Shown: positions 8,256 to 17,683 of the stretch, one piece after another
Layout: each line of letters begins with the position of its first letter
How positions within the stretch are numbered: position 1 is the first letter of the stretch
DNA from: Caloramator quimbayensis
GTDB lineage: Bacteria; Bacillota; Clostridia; Clostridiales; Caloramatoraceae
Direction of reading: 5' to 3'
Length of the DNA stretch: 64,000 nt
NCBI RefSeq assembly: GCF_900167605.1
Contig: NZ_FUYH01000003.1
Span: 62,001 to 126,000, forward strand
Notes under the pieces: generated by a model
Seen by the model: only the letters and a program-made list of their open reading frames with translations
Databases searched by the model: none
What the model was told of the DNA's origin: nothing
Translations under genes and position numbers: made by a program

Positions 8256-8719
8256 CATCTCCTTCTCTTTCCTGAAATATGTTCAATATCTATTTTAAAC
8301 ACTTTGGTTTTATTCATATCTTTTTTTACATACTCAAATCCCTCTTTTATATAATCATTAGAGTATTTCTTTATAAGTTCATATAAAGCATCTTCCTTTT
8401 GCTCTCCATATACTTCTTTTATTCTTCCAAATACTATTACGCTTTCATAAGCCATACTAAACTTTTTTGAAAGTATTTCAGTTTGACCTACAACACAAAA
8501 TGAAACCCTATCATTATATTTAAAGTTTTCAAGTTTTTTCCCTTCAGTAGCACAGTGAAATAAAATACTATTTTCTTTATAAACATAGCTTACAGGAACT
8601 CCATAAGAATATCCATCTTCCCCAATTGTTGAAAGAACTCCATAAATCCCTTCCTTTAGTATTCTAATACACTCATCAATATCTATTTCTCTATCCTTGC
8701 GTCTTAATTCTTTAAACAT
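8252..8719 (-). CDS. Pyridoxamine 5'-phosphate oxidase-like flavin-binding protein (NimA-like)
   Basis: 155 residues, split-barrel flavin-binding fold. The start MFKELRRKDREI and the segment LKEGIYGVLSTIGEDGYSYG followed by PVSYVYKENSILFHCA, KLENFKYNDRVSFCVVG and YESVIVFGRI match the NimA/PPOX-like family of small flavoproteins common in anaerobes. Members bind FMN or a related cofactor and some reduce nitroimidazoles; substrate here is unknown. A GGAGGG site precedes the ATG. It ends head-to-head with the biotin carrier gene. Confidence 0.85.
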   Translation of the reverse strand: MFKELRRKDREIDIDECIRILKEGIYGVLSTIGEDGYSYGVPVSYVYKENSILFHCATEGKKLENFKYNDRVSFCVVGQTEILSKKFSMAYESVIVFGRIKEVYGEQKEDALYELIKKYSNDYIKEGFEYVKKDMNKTKVFKIDIEHISGKRRRC

Positions 8720-8782
8720 AAAACCCTCCAGTTTTTTATTTTAAATTCTATCATAATTTGGAGTTTGCCTGCAAGTTATTAC

Positions 8783-9079
8783 CTACCTTTCAAAGCCAAA
8801 AAGTTCAATTTCATCTTTCCTTTTTCCCATATATAAATCCAATATAAGCTTTGCGCCTAATACAGCGTATAGTATTCCATTTGAACCATAGCCTATTATA
8901 TTTTTATCAACAATTACAGTATCAACTCCTGCCTCAGCAAAATAATAGGCACATAGTGCACCAGTAATCCCTCCTCCAATTACAAGTACATCACATTCTA
9001 TATTTTAACTTAAATATTGATATTTTCTTAAAACAGGATTTACATTAATCCAAAACAACTCTCCACTAACAAGCTTCAT
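8783..9079 (-). pseudogene. Remnant of an FAD-dependent (DAO-type) oxidoreductase with nonsense codon and internal deletion
   Basis: The ATG at 9079 has a perfect AGGAGG site seven bases upstream. Translation gives MKLVSGELFWINVNP and then a TAA at 9005-9007 where one base change from CAA would restore a reading frame. The same frame continues with the Rossmann dinucleotide motif CDVLVIGGGITGALCAYYFAE and VDKNIIGYGS, then jumps directly to NGILYAVLGAKLILDLYMGK and a C-terminal FGFER. Family members are around 400 residues and carry a second glycine-rich segment just before the C-terminal helix, so roughly 300 residues between the two GYGS-like segments are missing. The gene is certainly non-functional in this form. 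Confidence 0.85.
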
Positions 9080-9220
9080 AAAATATCCTCCTGAATTTTA
9101 ATATTGACAATAATTATTATTTGATTATTTGGAAAAATTATTATTTTAATTTAAGTTATAAAAAATATATTATAGGTTACTCTAATAATGACTTACAAGT
9201 TTTTATTAGGAGGTATTTTT

Positions 9221-9382
9221 ATGACAAAAAGCAAAAAACGTTTTAAGGCTGAACCAATAGAAAAACACACTGCGGCTCCTTGGGCAAATATTTTAGGAGT
9301 TAAACCTTTATCAAATGTTTCAATACCAGATGAATTTAATGTATCTGAAGCTAAGGATTGGGTAGATACAAACGAAAAATAA
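9221..9382 (+). CDS. Small clostridial protein resembling DUF3787
   Basis: 53 residues from the ATG at 9221, which follows AGGAGG at a good distance. The product is basic at its start (MTKSKKRFKAEPIEKH) with a central AAPWANI segment and an acidic tail ending EAKDWVDTNEK. It resembles the short DUF3787 family of Clostridia with a conserved Ala-Ala-x-Trp-type core, quoted from memory. Function is unknown. It stands alone, followed by a strong terminator and convergent to PFOR. Confidence 0.75.
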   Translation: MTKSKKRFKAEPIEKHTAAPWANILGVKPLSNVSIPDEFNVSEAKDWVDTNEK

Positions 9383-9415
9383 AGCCTATGCCAAATGGCA
9401 TAGGCTTTATTTTTA
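9381..9415. terminator. Bidirectional terminator between the small protein and PFOR
   Basis: AAAGCCTATGCC and GGCATAGGCTTT form a perfect 12-bp stem with a four-base loop. T-rich sequence follows on the + strand and an A-rich run precedes it, so both convergent genes can end here. Confidence 0.9.
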
Positions 9416-12400
9416 ATATTTCTGCTCTGAAAGGCGTTTATAGTTTTCATACCTTTCTCTTGCGTGTTCCTCTGCAGCCTTAAAGAGCTTTTCTGCAGTT
9501 TCTGGGAATACATTCATAAGTGATGAATATCTTATTTCTCCTTGTATAAAATCTTTAAAGGATTCTGTAGGCTCTTTAGAATCTAAAATAAAAGGATTCT
9601 TTCCTTCGTATTTTAACATTGGATTGTATCTATAAAGATGCCAATAGCCTGAAGCAACTGCCTTTTTCTCCTCTGCTATACTCGTTCCCATTCCCGATTT
9701 TATTCCATGATTTATACATGGAGAGTAAGCTATTATAAGGGATGGTCCTTTATAGCTTTCAGCCTCTGCAATTGCTTTTATTGCCTGATTCATATTAGCA
9801 CCAAGGGCTATTTGTGCAACATAAACATAGCCGTAGCTCATAGCCATAAGACCTAAATCCTTTTTCCTTATCTTTTTGCCCGATGCTGCAAACTTTGCAA
9901 CAGCTGCTGTAGGTGTTGCTTTTGAGGATTGGCCTCCTGTATTTGAATAAACTTCAGTATCGAGTACCAAAACATTTACATCTTCTCCTGAAGCTAAAAC
10001 ATGGTCTAATCCTCCAAAACCTATATCATATGCCCATCCGTCTCCTCCTATTATCCATTGAGAACGCTTTACGAGGAAATCCTTTTTATCAATTATGTCT
10101 TTAATACTATCCTTTCCTGAATAATTATGCTTTTCAAGTTCTCTCAATACAATTTCCGATGCTTTTTTGGATTTTTCACCGTCATCCATAGCCTCAAGCC
10201 ACATACGGAAAGCTTCCTTTAATCCATCGCTTATGGGCATATCGAGGGATTGCCTCATAATTTCTGCTATGTGTTCTCTTATTTGTTTTACTCCAAGATA
10301 CATACCAAGACCGAATTCAGCATTATCTTCAAACAGAGAGTTTGCCCATGCTGGACCTTTACCTTCAAAATTAACAGTATAAGGTGTTGATGGAGCGCTT
10401 CCGCTGTATATTGAAGAACATCCTGTTGCATTTGCTATCATCATCCTGTCTCCAAAAAGCTGCGTTAAGAGTTTTACATATGGAGTTTCACCGCATCCTG
10501 GGCATGCACCGTTAAACTCAAACAAAGGCTTTGCAAACTGGCTTCCTTTTACAGTATATTTATCAACTCTGTCCTCCTTTGGACGAATCGTAGCTGCAAA
10601 CTCCCAATTTTCAGCTTGAGCTTTAATCTGTTCCTCTGCCATTTTCATTACAATAGCCTTGCCTGGTGCAGGACATACATCTGCGCAGCTTCCGCAACCC
10701 GTACAATCGAGAGGGCTAACCTGTATTCTATACTCTAAGCCTTCAAGTCCTTTACCAATTGCAGGCTTTGTAGTAAAACTTTCAGGCTTTTTCTTAGATT
10801 CTTCTTCATCAAGAAGGAATGGCCTTATGGTTGCATGAGGGCAAACATAGGCACATTGATTGCACTGAATGCACTTATCTATCTGCCATTCAGGAACCAT
10901 TACAGCAATTCCGCGTTTTTCATAGGCAGCAGTACCATTAGGGAATGTACCATCTTCTATTCCATTAAATGCGCTTACAGGAAGGTTATCACCCTCAAGC
11001 TTTGCCATAGGTATTTGTATATTCTTTATAAAATCCGGAACATTTCCCATCTCTCTAATTTCTTCATTTACAGCATCTGCCCAAGAACTTGGAACGGTAA
11101 CTTTAATAAGAGCTTCTATTCCTTTATCTACAGCAGCGCAATTCATGTCAACGATTTTTTGTCCTTTTTTACCGTAGGCTTTATTTATTGATTCCTTAAG
11201 ATATTTTACTGCATCTTCAATGGGTATTACATTGGCCAGTTTAAAAAAGGCTGACTGCATTATCATGTTTATTCTGTTGCCAAGTCCTATATCCCTTGCT
11301 ATGGATACTGCATCTATAATATAAAAATTTATATTATTTTTAGCAATATAACTCTTTATATTCCCTGGAAGCTTTTCATCAAGTTCGCTTACATTAAAAG
11401 GACAATTAAGTACAAAAGTTCCTCCTTTTTTAAGACCTTTAAGTATATCATAATGATATATAAAGGATACATTATGGCAGGCTATATAATCAGCATCATA
11501 TACAAGGTATGGAGATTTTATAGGCTTTTTACCAAATCTTAAATGGGATACTGTCGTACCTCCAGATTTTTTACTGTCATAGGAAAAATATGCCTGAGCA
11601 TATAAGTTTGTGTTATCCCCGATAATTTTTACTGCACTCTTATTAGCACCAACAGTTCCATCTGAGCCAAGTCCCCAGAATTTACAGCTTATTGTACCCT
11701 CAGGAGTTGTATCTATAATTTCTTTTTCGCAAAGAGATGTATTTGTAACATCATCTTTAATTCCTATTGTAAATGCATCCTTTGGAGCTACATTCTTTAA
11801 GTTATCAAATACAGAGAGAATCTGCGATGGTGTTGTATCCTTTGAACCAAGACCGTACCTTCCTCCAACTATTAAAGGCTTATTATCTTTTTCATAAAAT
11901 ACCTTTACAACATCAAGATATAAAGGTTCTGCAACTGAGCCTGGTTCTTTTGTTCTATCGAGGACAGCGATTTTTTTAACAGTCTTTGGAAGTACCTTGA
12001 AGAAATAATCGCAGCAGAAAGGCCTGTAAAGATGAACTTTTATACAGCCTACTTTCTCTCCCTTTGACATAAGATAATCTACAACTTCATCTATAGTATC
12101 ACAAACAGACCCCATCGCTACTATTATATTTTCTGCTTCATTATGACCATAATAATCAAAAGGATGGTAGGAATGACCGCTTATCTTTTCAAACTCTCTC
12201 ATATAATGCTCAACTATATCAGGAACGGCATTATAAAATTTATTTGAAGCTTCTCTTCCCTGAAAATATATATCGGGATTTTGAGCTGTTCCTCTTGTTA
12301 CAGGATGTTCAGGACTTAAAGCTCTTTCCCTGAATTCTTTTATTGAATTATAATCAACAATATTTGAAAGATCCTCGTTATCTAAAATTTCAATCTTTTG

Positions 12401-12940
12401 GTATTCATGAGATGTTCTAAATCCATCAAAAAAGTGTATAAAAGGAATTCTCGATTTAATAGCGCTCAAATGAGCAATACATCCCATGTCATAGGCTTCC
12501 TGTACACTCGATGATGCAAGAAGAGCAACTCCGCACTGGCGGCATGCCATAACATCCTGATGATCGCCGAAAATCGATAGTGCATGAGCTGCAACTGCTC
12601 TTGCGCTTACATGTAAAACTCCTGGCAGAAGTTCTCCTGCCATTTTATAAAGATTTGGAATCATAAGAAGGAGTCCTTGGGATGCAGTATATGTAGTAGT
12701 AAGGGCACCTCCCTGAAGGGAACCGTGCATTGCGCCAGATGCTCCTGCTTCGGACTGCATTTCAACAACCTTTACGCTTTGACCAAAGATATTTTTCATA
12801 CCATGGGCAGACCATTCATCAACATTTTCTGCCATTGGAGAGGATGGTGTTATAGGAAATATCGCTGCAACTTCTGTAAAGGCATAGGACGCACGTGCAG
12901 CTGCCTCATTGCCATCCATTGTCTTCATTTTCTTTGCCAT
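9413..12940 (-). CDS. nifJ: Pyruvate:ferredoxin (flavodoxin) oxidoreductase, single-chain
   Basis: 1175 residues, full length for a homodimeric PFOR. The domains run in the expected order: N-terminal pyrimidine-binding domain with FPITPSSPMAE near residue 29, a central gamma-type domain with SHLRFG, two 4Fe-4S clusters (CIQCNQCAYVC at about 690-700 and CTGCGSCADVC at about 746-756), the proximal-cluster segment CPGCGETPY near 813, and the TPP domain with GDGWAYDIGFGG and SNTGGQSS. It oxidises pyruvate to acetyl-CoA and CO2 and reduces ferredoxin in the cytoplasm. GGAGG precedes the ATG. It is monocistronic. Confidence 0.97.
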   Translation of the reverse strand: MAKKMKTMDGNEAAARASYAFTEVAAIFPITPSSPMAENVDEWSAHGMKNIFGQSVKVVEMQSEAGASGAMHGSLQGGALTTTYTASQGLLLMIPNLYKMAGELLPGVLHVSARAVAAHALSIFGDHQDVMACRQCGVALLASSSVQEAYDMGCIAHLSAIKSRIPFIHFFDGFRTSHEYQKIEILDNEDLSNIVDYNSIKEFRERALSPEHPVTRGTAQNPDIYFQGREASNKFYNAVPDIVEHYMREFEKISGHSYHPFDYYGHNEAENIIVAMGSVCDTIDEVVDYLMSKGEKVGCIKVHLYRPFCCDYFFKVLPKTVKKIAVLDRTKEPGSVAEPLYLDVVKVFYEKDNKPLIVGGRYGLGSKDTTPSQILSVFDNLKNVAPKDAFTIGIKDDVTNTSLCEKEIIDTTPEGTISCKFWGLGSDGTVGANKSAVKIIGDNTNLYAQAYFSYDSKKSGGTTVSHLRFGKKPIKSPYLVYDADYIACHNVSFIYHYDILKGLKKGGTFVLNCPFNVSELDEKLPGNIKSYIAKNNINFYIIDAVSIARDIGLGNRINMIMQSAFFKLANVIPIEDAVKYLKESINKAYGKKGQKIVDMNCAAVDKGIEALIKVTVPSSWADAVNEEIREMGNVPDFIKNIQIPMAKLEGDNLPVSAFNGIEDGTFPNGTAAYEKRGIAVMVPEWQIDKCIQCNQCAYVCPHATIRPFLLDEEESKKKPESFTTKPAIGKGLEGLEYRIQVSPLDCTGCGSCADVCPAPGKAIVMKMAEEQIKAQAENWEFAATIRPKEDRVDKYTVKGSQFAKPLFEFNGACPGCGETPYVKLLTQLFGDRMMIANATGCSSIYSGSAPSTPYTVNFEGKGPAWANSLFEDNAEFGLGMYLGVKQIREHIAEIMRQSLDMPISDGLKEAFRMWLEAMDDGEKSKKASEIVLRELEKHNYSGKDSIKDIIDKKDFLVKRSQWIIGGDGWAYDIGFGGLDHVLASGEDVNVLVLDTEVYSNTGGQSSKATPTAAVAKFAASGKKIRKKDLGLMAMSYGYVYVAQIALGANMNQAIKAIAEAESYKGPSLIIAYSPCINHGIKSGMGTSIAEEKKAVASGYWHLYRYNPMLKYEGKNPFILDSKEPTESFKDFIQGEIRYSSLMNVFPETAEKLFKAAEEHARERYENYKRLSEQKY

Positions 12941-13034
12941 GTTAATCCTCCTTTTTAATAATACTCATATCAGTTTTATTATTTCTAATTGGAGGATAAA
13001 AATACATATTTATAATTTTATTTTAAATTTAATA

Positions 13035-13063
13035 TTGATAGAAAATAAAAAAAGATTTATAAT
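13035..13063 (+). promoter_or_regulatory. Promoter of the ABC/TetR operon
   Basis: TTGATA (13035-13040), a spacer of exactly 17 bases and a consensus TATAAT (13058-13063). The -10 box lies inside the left arm of the adjacent palindrome, so a bound repressor would occlude it. Confidence 0.8.
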
Positions 13064-13090
13064 ATAATTGACCATATGGTCAATTATATT
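13061..13090. promoter_or_regulatory. Perfect 30-bp palindromic operator, probable TetR-family site
   Basis: AATATAATTGACCAT is followed directly by its exact reverse complement, with the core TTGACCATATGGTCAA. It overlaps the -10 box and the expected start site and ends 13 bases before the ATPase start codon. The operon encodes a TetR-family protein as its last gene, so autoregulation through this site is likely. Confidence 0.8.
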
Positions 13091-13103
13091 AAGGGGTGAT
13101 TTG

Positions 13104-13802
13104 ATGCTGGTTCAATTAAAAAATGTAAACAAAAACTTTAAATCTATGCAAAATATTGTATTCTCTTTAAACAGTATAAACCTTGAGGCAGACAAAGGGG
13201 AAATTGTAACCATTCTTGGACCTTCCGGCTCTGGGAAATCAACACTTTTAAACATAATAGGAGGAATAGACAGAGCCGACAGCGGCAGCATAATCATAGA
13301 AGGTGTAGATTTAAATAAATTAAACGATAAAGAAATTACAAAGTACAGAAGAAATAATATAGGATATATATTTCAATTTTATAATCTTATTCCAAATCTA
13401 AATATATATGAAAACATCGAAGTATCAACTAATATCAGCGAAAACCCTTTAAAAATTGAAGAAGTTTTAGATGGGGTTGGAATGCTTGATAAGAGAAACA
13501 AATTCCCTCAGGAACTTAGTGGAGGTGAACAACAGAGGGTGTCCATCGCAAGAGCTATTGCAAAAAATCCCAAAATACTGCTATGTGATGAACCTACCGG
13601 AGCCCTCGATTATAAAACAGCTAAAGAAATATTAAATCTTTTAGAATATGTAAACAGCAAATATAAAACAACAATATTTATTGTAACCCATAATACTGCC
13701 ATTAGCAGAATGAGCGATAGAATAATAAGACTAAGAAGCGGTGAAATAGTTGAAAATATAAAGAATAATAATAAAATCTCTGCAAAAGGGGTTGAATGGT
13801 AA
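13104..13802 (+). CDS. ABC transporter ATP-binding protein (MacB/LolD type)
   Basis: About 232 residues from the ATG at 13104, which has GGGGTG five bases upstream; an upstream ATG would run through the operator. Walker [11 protein letters not shown]-loop [13 protein letters not shown], signature [14 protein letters not shown], Walker [13 protein letters not shown] and switch VTHN are all intact, so it should be an active ATPase. It powers the FtsX-type permease encoded by the overlapping downstream gene. The signature and permease type place it in the MacB/LolD group, which exports or extracts peptides, lipids or drugs without a classical channel. Confidence 0.9.
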   Translation: MLVQLKNVNKNFKSMQNIVFSLNSINLEADKGEIVTILGPSGSGKSTLLNIIGGIDRADSGSIIIEGVDLNKLNDKEITKYRRNNIGYIFQFYNLIPNLNIYENIEVSTNISENPLKIEEVLDGVGMLDKRNKFPQELSGGEQQRVSIARAIAKNPKILLCDEPTGALDYKTAKEILNLLEYVNSKYKTTIFIVTHNTAISRMSDRIIRLRSGEIVENIKNNNKISAKGVEW

Positions 13803-16024
13803 TGGTTTTAAATAAAAAAATAAAAAGAGTTATTTTAAGTCAAAAAGCTGTATATATAGGCTCAATAATCCTTGTAATGTTAAGCTCACTTTTATATACA
13901 AACTTTAATATATCTATGAAAAATGTTGAAAAAAATAAGAATCTTTTTCTTAAAATAACAATGATTGAAGATGCAAAGGTGATAACTCAAAAGCCTTTAG
14001 AAAACATCTCTGAATTAGAAAATAAATTCAATGTATTAATTGATGAAAGGAAGCAGCTTGATGTTAATATTAATAGCAATACAGTCTTAAGAATATTTGA
14101 AAAAACTGAAAAAGTCGATATTTCCTATATTGTTGAAGGAAAGAATATTGAAAGTGATAATGATATTTTACTTGATCCTAATTTTGCAAAGGCTAATAAT
14201 ATTAAAATCGGTGATTATATAGAATTGCCCTTTGGAAAATTTATAGTTAAAGGTTTCTTCTCTATGCCAGATTATATTTATCCATTGAAATCAGATACTG
14301 ATATGATGGTCAACTATAATAATTTTGGAATAGCAATACTGTCAAAAAATAAAATTAATGAAATAAACAAAGGTATAAACTATTATCTTATAAAATATAA
14401 ATCAAAGGACTCTTATAAAATAAAGGATTATATTGCAGAAAATAACTTTATAATATTCTATCAGGACATTAAGGATAATCCCCGCTACAGTTTTGTTGAT
14501 GCCAAGCTTATGGGATCTACTAAAATGGGTTCAGCCCTTCCTGTTATTATTCTTCTTTTAACATCGCTGCTCGTGTGTATAGTAATTTGGAGGATTATAA
14601 AGACTGAGTTTTCACAAATCGGTACGCTTTATGCCTTAGGGTATACTAAAAAAGAAATTCTTTTTCACTATCTATCCTATGGTAACATTATAGCGCTTTT
14701 AGGCGGTGTATCAGGAACAATACTTGGTCTTATTTTTGTAAAACCATTAACTAGTTTTTTTATCAGCTATTTTAATATACCTTTAATAGAAAATTTATTT
14801 GATATAAAGTATATAATAATAAGTCTACTGATTCCCTATATATTTATTATTCCTGCTATTTCCTTTGTAACTTTAAAGGCTCTTAGGTTATCTCCTGTTA
14901 ATCTTATGAGAGGAAACAATGAAATAATTAAAATTGGGATCCTAGAGAAAAAAATTAATATTACTAAATTGAAATTCATATCTAAATTCAGGATAAGAGA
15001 GGTTACCAGAAGCCTTCCCCGTCTATTTGTATTAATATTTGGTATTACTATTGCTTCTATGTTTTTGCTCTTAGGATTTTTATATAAAAATTCAATAGAT
15101 TATCTATTAAATCAAAGTATGAATGAAGTTTATAAATATGAATATAATTATGTTCTTAAAGCTTATGAAGACGATAATAACTATGGAGGCGAAGAATACA
15201 ACCTATCAGCTTTTAAAGTTGAAAACAAAATAGAAAGTTTTGCTGTTTTAGGAATAAAGCCCGATTCAAAGATGATTAACCTTACAGATGAATCTGGTAA
15301 AAGCATTTCTATCAATAGTGTTATTGCAACCCGTCCACTATCAAATACTCTAAATATAAAAGAAGGGGATAAAATTATAATTACAAATAAATATAGCAAT
15401 AAAAAATACGAAATAAAGATAGATAAGATAGCTGAAGTTTATACAGGAAATAACATTTATATGCCTCTTTCAGATTTTAACAAGATTATGAATTTAAATG
15501 AAAATTCGTTTATAGGTATATTTAGCAGCAACAAATTAAACATTGATGAGGATAAAATACTGAAATTCGAAACCAAAAAAGACTTTGAAGAAGCATTTAA
15601 AACAATACTAAATCCACTGAAAGCGTCTTTTGCTGTTATTTCACTATTTGCATTTGTAATATCACTTGTTGTAATATATATAATAACTGGAATTTCTATA
15701 GAGGAGAATAAAAATAATATATCAATGTTTAAAATATTTGGATATACAAATAATGAAATAAACAGCCTAATATTAAACACTGCAACAATACCAGTTATAG
15801 TAGGTTTTTTAATCTCTATACCGCTTCTTATAAAATCAATGGATGCTCTTTTCAGAAGTTTTTCAAAGGGTATAGACTTTGCATTCCCTTTAAAGCTTGA
15901 ACCTTTATCAATCGTTTTAAGCTTTATAATTATGATTGGTATTTATGAACTTTCAAAATATCTTTCTAAGAAAAAAATATTAAATATATCTTTGTCGGAG
16001 GCACTAAAATCTCAAAGGGAGTAG
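13796..16024 (+). CDS. FtsX-type ABC permease with two FtsX domains
   Basis: 742 residues. One membrane helix near residues 15-32 is followed by an extracytoplasmic domain, then a first FtsX block (about 250-370, with IGTLYALGYTKKEILFHYLSYG), a second extracytoplasmic domain after a helix near 410, and a second FtsX block (about 620-735, with MFKIFGYTNNEINSLIL). This doubled layout is typical of firmicute export permeases of antimicrobial-resistance or lipid systems. Its start overlaps the ATPase stop; the alternative ATG at 13802 overlaps the stop as TAATG. Substrate is unknown. Confidence 0.85.
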   Translation: MVMVLNKKIKRVILSQKAVYIGSIILVMLSSLLYTNFNISMKNVEKNKNLFLKITMIEDAKVITQKPLENISELENKFNVLIDERKQLDVNINSNTVLRIFEKTEKVDISYIVEGKNIESDNDILLDPNFAKANNIKIGDYIELPFGKFIVKGFFSMPDYIYPLKSDTDMMVNYNNFGIAILSKNKINEINKGINYYLIKYKSKDSYKIKDYIAENNFIIFYQDIKDNPRYSFVDAKLMGSTKMGSALPVIILLLTSLLVCIVIWRIIKTEFSQIGTLYALGYTKKEILFHYLSYGNIIALLGGVSGTILGLIFVKPLTSFFISYFNIPLIENLFDIKYIIISLLIPYIFIIPAISFVTLKALRLSPVNLMRGNNEIIKIGILEKKINITKLKFISKFRIREVTRSLPRLFVLIFGITIASMFLLLGFLYKNSIDYLLNQSMNEVYKYEYNYVLKAYEDDNNYGGEEYNLSAFKVENKIESFAVLGIKPDSKMINLTDESGKSISINSVIATRPLSNTLNIKEGDKIIITNKYSNKKYEIKIDKIAEVYTGNNIYMPLSDFNKIMNLNENSFIGIFSSNKLNIDEDKILKFETKKDFEEAFKTILNPLKASFAVISLFAFVISLVVIYIITGISIEENKNNISMFKIFGYTNNEINSLILNTATIPVIVGFLISIPLLIKSMDALFRSFSKGIDFAFPLKLEPLSIVLSFIIMIGIYELSKYLSKKKILNISLSEALKSQRE

Positions 16025-16029
16025 ATATA

Positions 16030-16656
16030 TTGAACATTTCATTTGATAATTTACCAGAAGATAAAAAAAACAAAATAATACAATCTGCACTTAATGAGTT
16101 TGCAGCAAAAGGCTATGAGAGAGCTTCAACTAATGTTATTGTTGAAAATGCAGAGATTTCAAAGGGCTTGCTGTTTTATTATTTTAAAAGTAAAAAAGGT
16201 CTTTACATCTTTCTACTAAATTATGTGATACCTATTATGTACCAAAAATTTTATGAATATGCAGATATGAATATAACAGATTTTTTTGAAAGGCTTAAAA
16301 ATTGGCAGGTAGCAAAGCTTACTCTATTTGAAAAACTTCCCCTTGAGACCAAATTCTTAATAAAAGCATTTACAGACATCCCAAAGGAATTAAAGAATGA
16401 TATATTAATAATATATAGTAAATATACACAGGATGGTTTTAGAATGATATTTGATAACATAGATTATTCAAATTTCAGGAACGATATAGATAAGCAAAAG
16501 GCAATAAATACAATAATCTGGACATTAGAAAGCTATGGAAACAAATACATGAAGGAAAACTTAGATGAACATGGAAATTTAATTATTAAAAAAGATGTGA
16601 TTTTAAATGATATTTCAGATTATATAGAAATTCTAAAATACGGAGTAAAGGAATAG
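16030..16656 (+). CDS. TetR-family transcriptional regulator
   Basis: 208 residues from a TTG start at 16030, six bases after the permease stop, with GGGAG seven bases upstream. The N-terminal helix-turn-helix shows IIQSALNEFAAKGYERAST and ISKGLLFYYFKSKKGLY, the usual TetR pattern; the remainder is an all-helical ligand and dimer domain. As the last gene of the exporter operon with a perfect palindrome over the promoter, it most likely represses the operon until the exported compound binds. The ligand is unknown. Confidence 0.9.
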   Translation: MNISFDNLPEDKKNKIIQSALNEFAAKGYERASTNVIVENAEISKGLLFYYFKSKKGLYIFLLNYVIPIMYQKFYEYADMNITDFFERLKNWQVAKLTLFEKLPLETKFLIKAFTDIPKELKNDILIIYSKYTQDGFRMIFDNIDYSNFRNDIDKQKAINTIIWTLESYGNKYMKENLDEHGNLIIKKDVILNDISDYIEILKYGVKE

Positions 16657-16685
16657 GTTAAACAATAAATCTATTCCTTTTATTT
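16647..16685 (+). terminator. Terminator overlapping the tetR stop codon
   Basis: AAAGGAATAG (16647-16656) and CTATTCCTTT (16671-16680) form a perfect 10-bp stem that includes the TAG stop, followed by TATTTTTAT. Confidence 0.8.
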
Positions 16686-16819
16686 TTATAAGAAGTTCTT
16701 TAAAAGCTTAAAAATATTAAATGTTGTCCGTTATAAACTTTATTGCATATAATATATTTTAATTTATAATTACATTTTATATTTTCCCATAATATGTTAC
16801 AGCGAAAAACAAATAAATT

Positions 16820-17662
16820 TTAAAGATATATCAAGTATGATATATATATTTTTAAAGTACCGTATCCTGTAGACTGTATTTTTAAACTATAATATTTGCT
16901 ATAAATTTTTGGTATTATATAAGCTGTCTGCGCTGGAAGAATTTTTTTTGAATAATCCTGTATCCATGTTATATTGTCAGGGCTGTATTGACTCGCTGCT
17001 GTAACTTCATAGCCGCCTAAATTGCTTATAAATACTGTTGCCTGAATTAAATGGCTAAAATCAATAGGACTACTACTTACAGTTCCATTTATATAATTCA
17101 ATTTTTCCTCATAATCGTTATACTTTACAATGCTTTGCCCAAAGGGTACTGGAGAGTCGAGGCTGTAAGCAATTTCAAGGCATGGAATATTATCATAGAT
17201 TTTGTTATAGGAAGAACCAAAGGTAAGCATATCAAATCTGCCCCCCTCCCCTTTTAATAAAAGCCCTTTATTTATAAGCATACCATTTTTCCATTTTTGA
17301 ACTATGTTAGTTAAATTGAGCTCTATCTTTCCACTTTTTTTATATATTAAATGATAGTTTATAGGACTTACATAAATTTTAGGTTGAAAGCTATAAACTG
17401 TAAAATCTCCAAAATCCTCAAGGAGAGGATATATACCAATTGCATATAAAGCAGTTGGATTTGTCCTTTCAAGGAGATTAAGGTAAAGTTTTGCAGAGGT
17501 GATTTGTGCCCTTTCAGGAAGAGTAGATAAATCAAAAAAAATATAGCTTTTATAAAATCCTTCATCATCCCTGCCGCATTTTATAACTTCCTCTTTAAAG
17601 TTTTTATCAGGCTCAGAGCTTTTTATAGTCAAGCTCCTTTCAGATATAAATTTACCTGTCAT
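16820..17662 (-). CDS. DNRLRE-domain plus DUF6385-like domain protein, candidate surface or spore-surface protein
   Basis: 280 residues without a signal peptide or membrane helix. The first half resembles DNRLRE/CBM96-type beta-sandwich modules (SYIFFDLSTLPERAQITSAKLYLNL and an IVQKWKNGMLINKGLLLKG segment). The C-terminal 110 residues (QATVFISNLGGYEVTAASQYSPDNITW and TAYIIPKIYSKYYSLKI) match the DUF6385 pattern, also seen in the divergent gene at 19626. GAGGTGAT precedes the ATG. It ends an operon after a methyltransferase and a glycosyltransferase. Lack of a secretion signal combined with structural-type domains suits a protein laid down from inside the mother cell, but this is inference. 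Confidence 0.7.
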   Translation of the reverse strand: MTGKFISERSLTIKSSEPDKNFKEEVIKCGRDDEGFYKSYIFFDLSTLPERAQITSAKLYLNLLERTNPTALYAIGIYPLLEDFGDFTVYSFQPKIYVSPINYHLIYKKSGKIELNLTNIVQKWKNGMLINKGLLLKGEGGRFDMLTFGSSYNKIYDNIPCLEIAYSLDSPVPFGQSIVKYNDYEEKLNYINGTVSSSPIDFSHLIQATVFISNLGGYEVTAASQYSPDNITWIQDYSKKILPAQTAYIIPKIYSKYYSLKIQSTGYGTLKIYISYLIYL

Positions 17663-17683
17663 AAAATCACCTCTGCAAAATGA

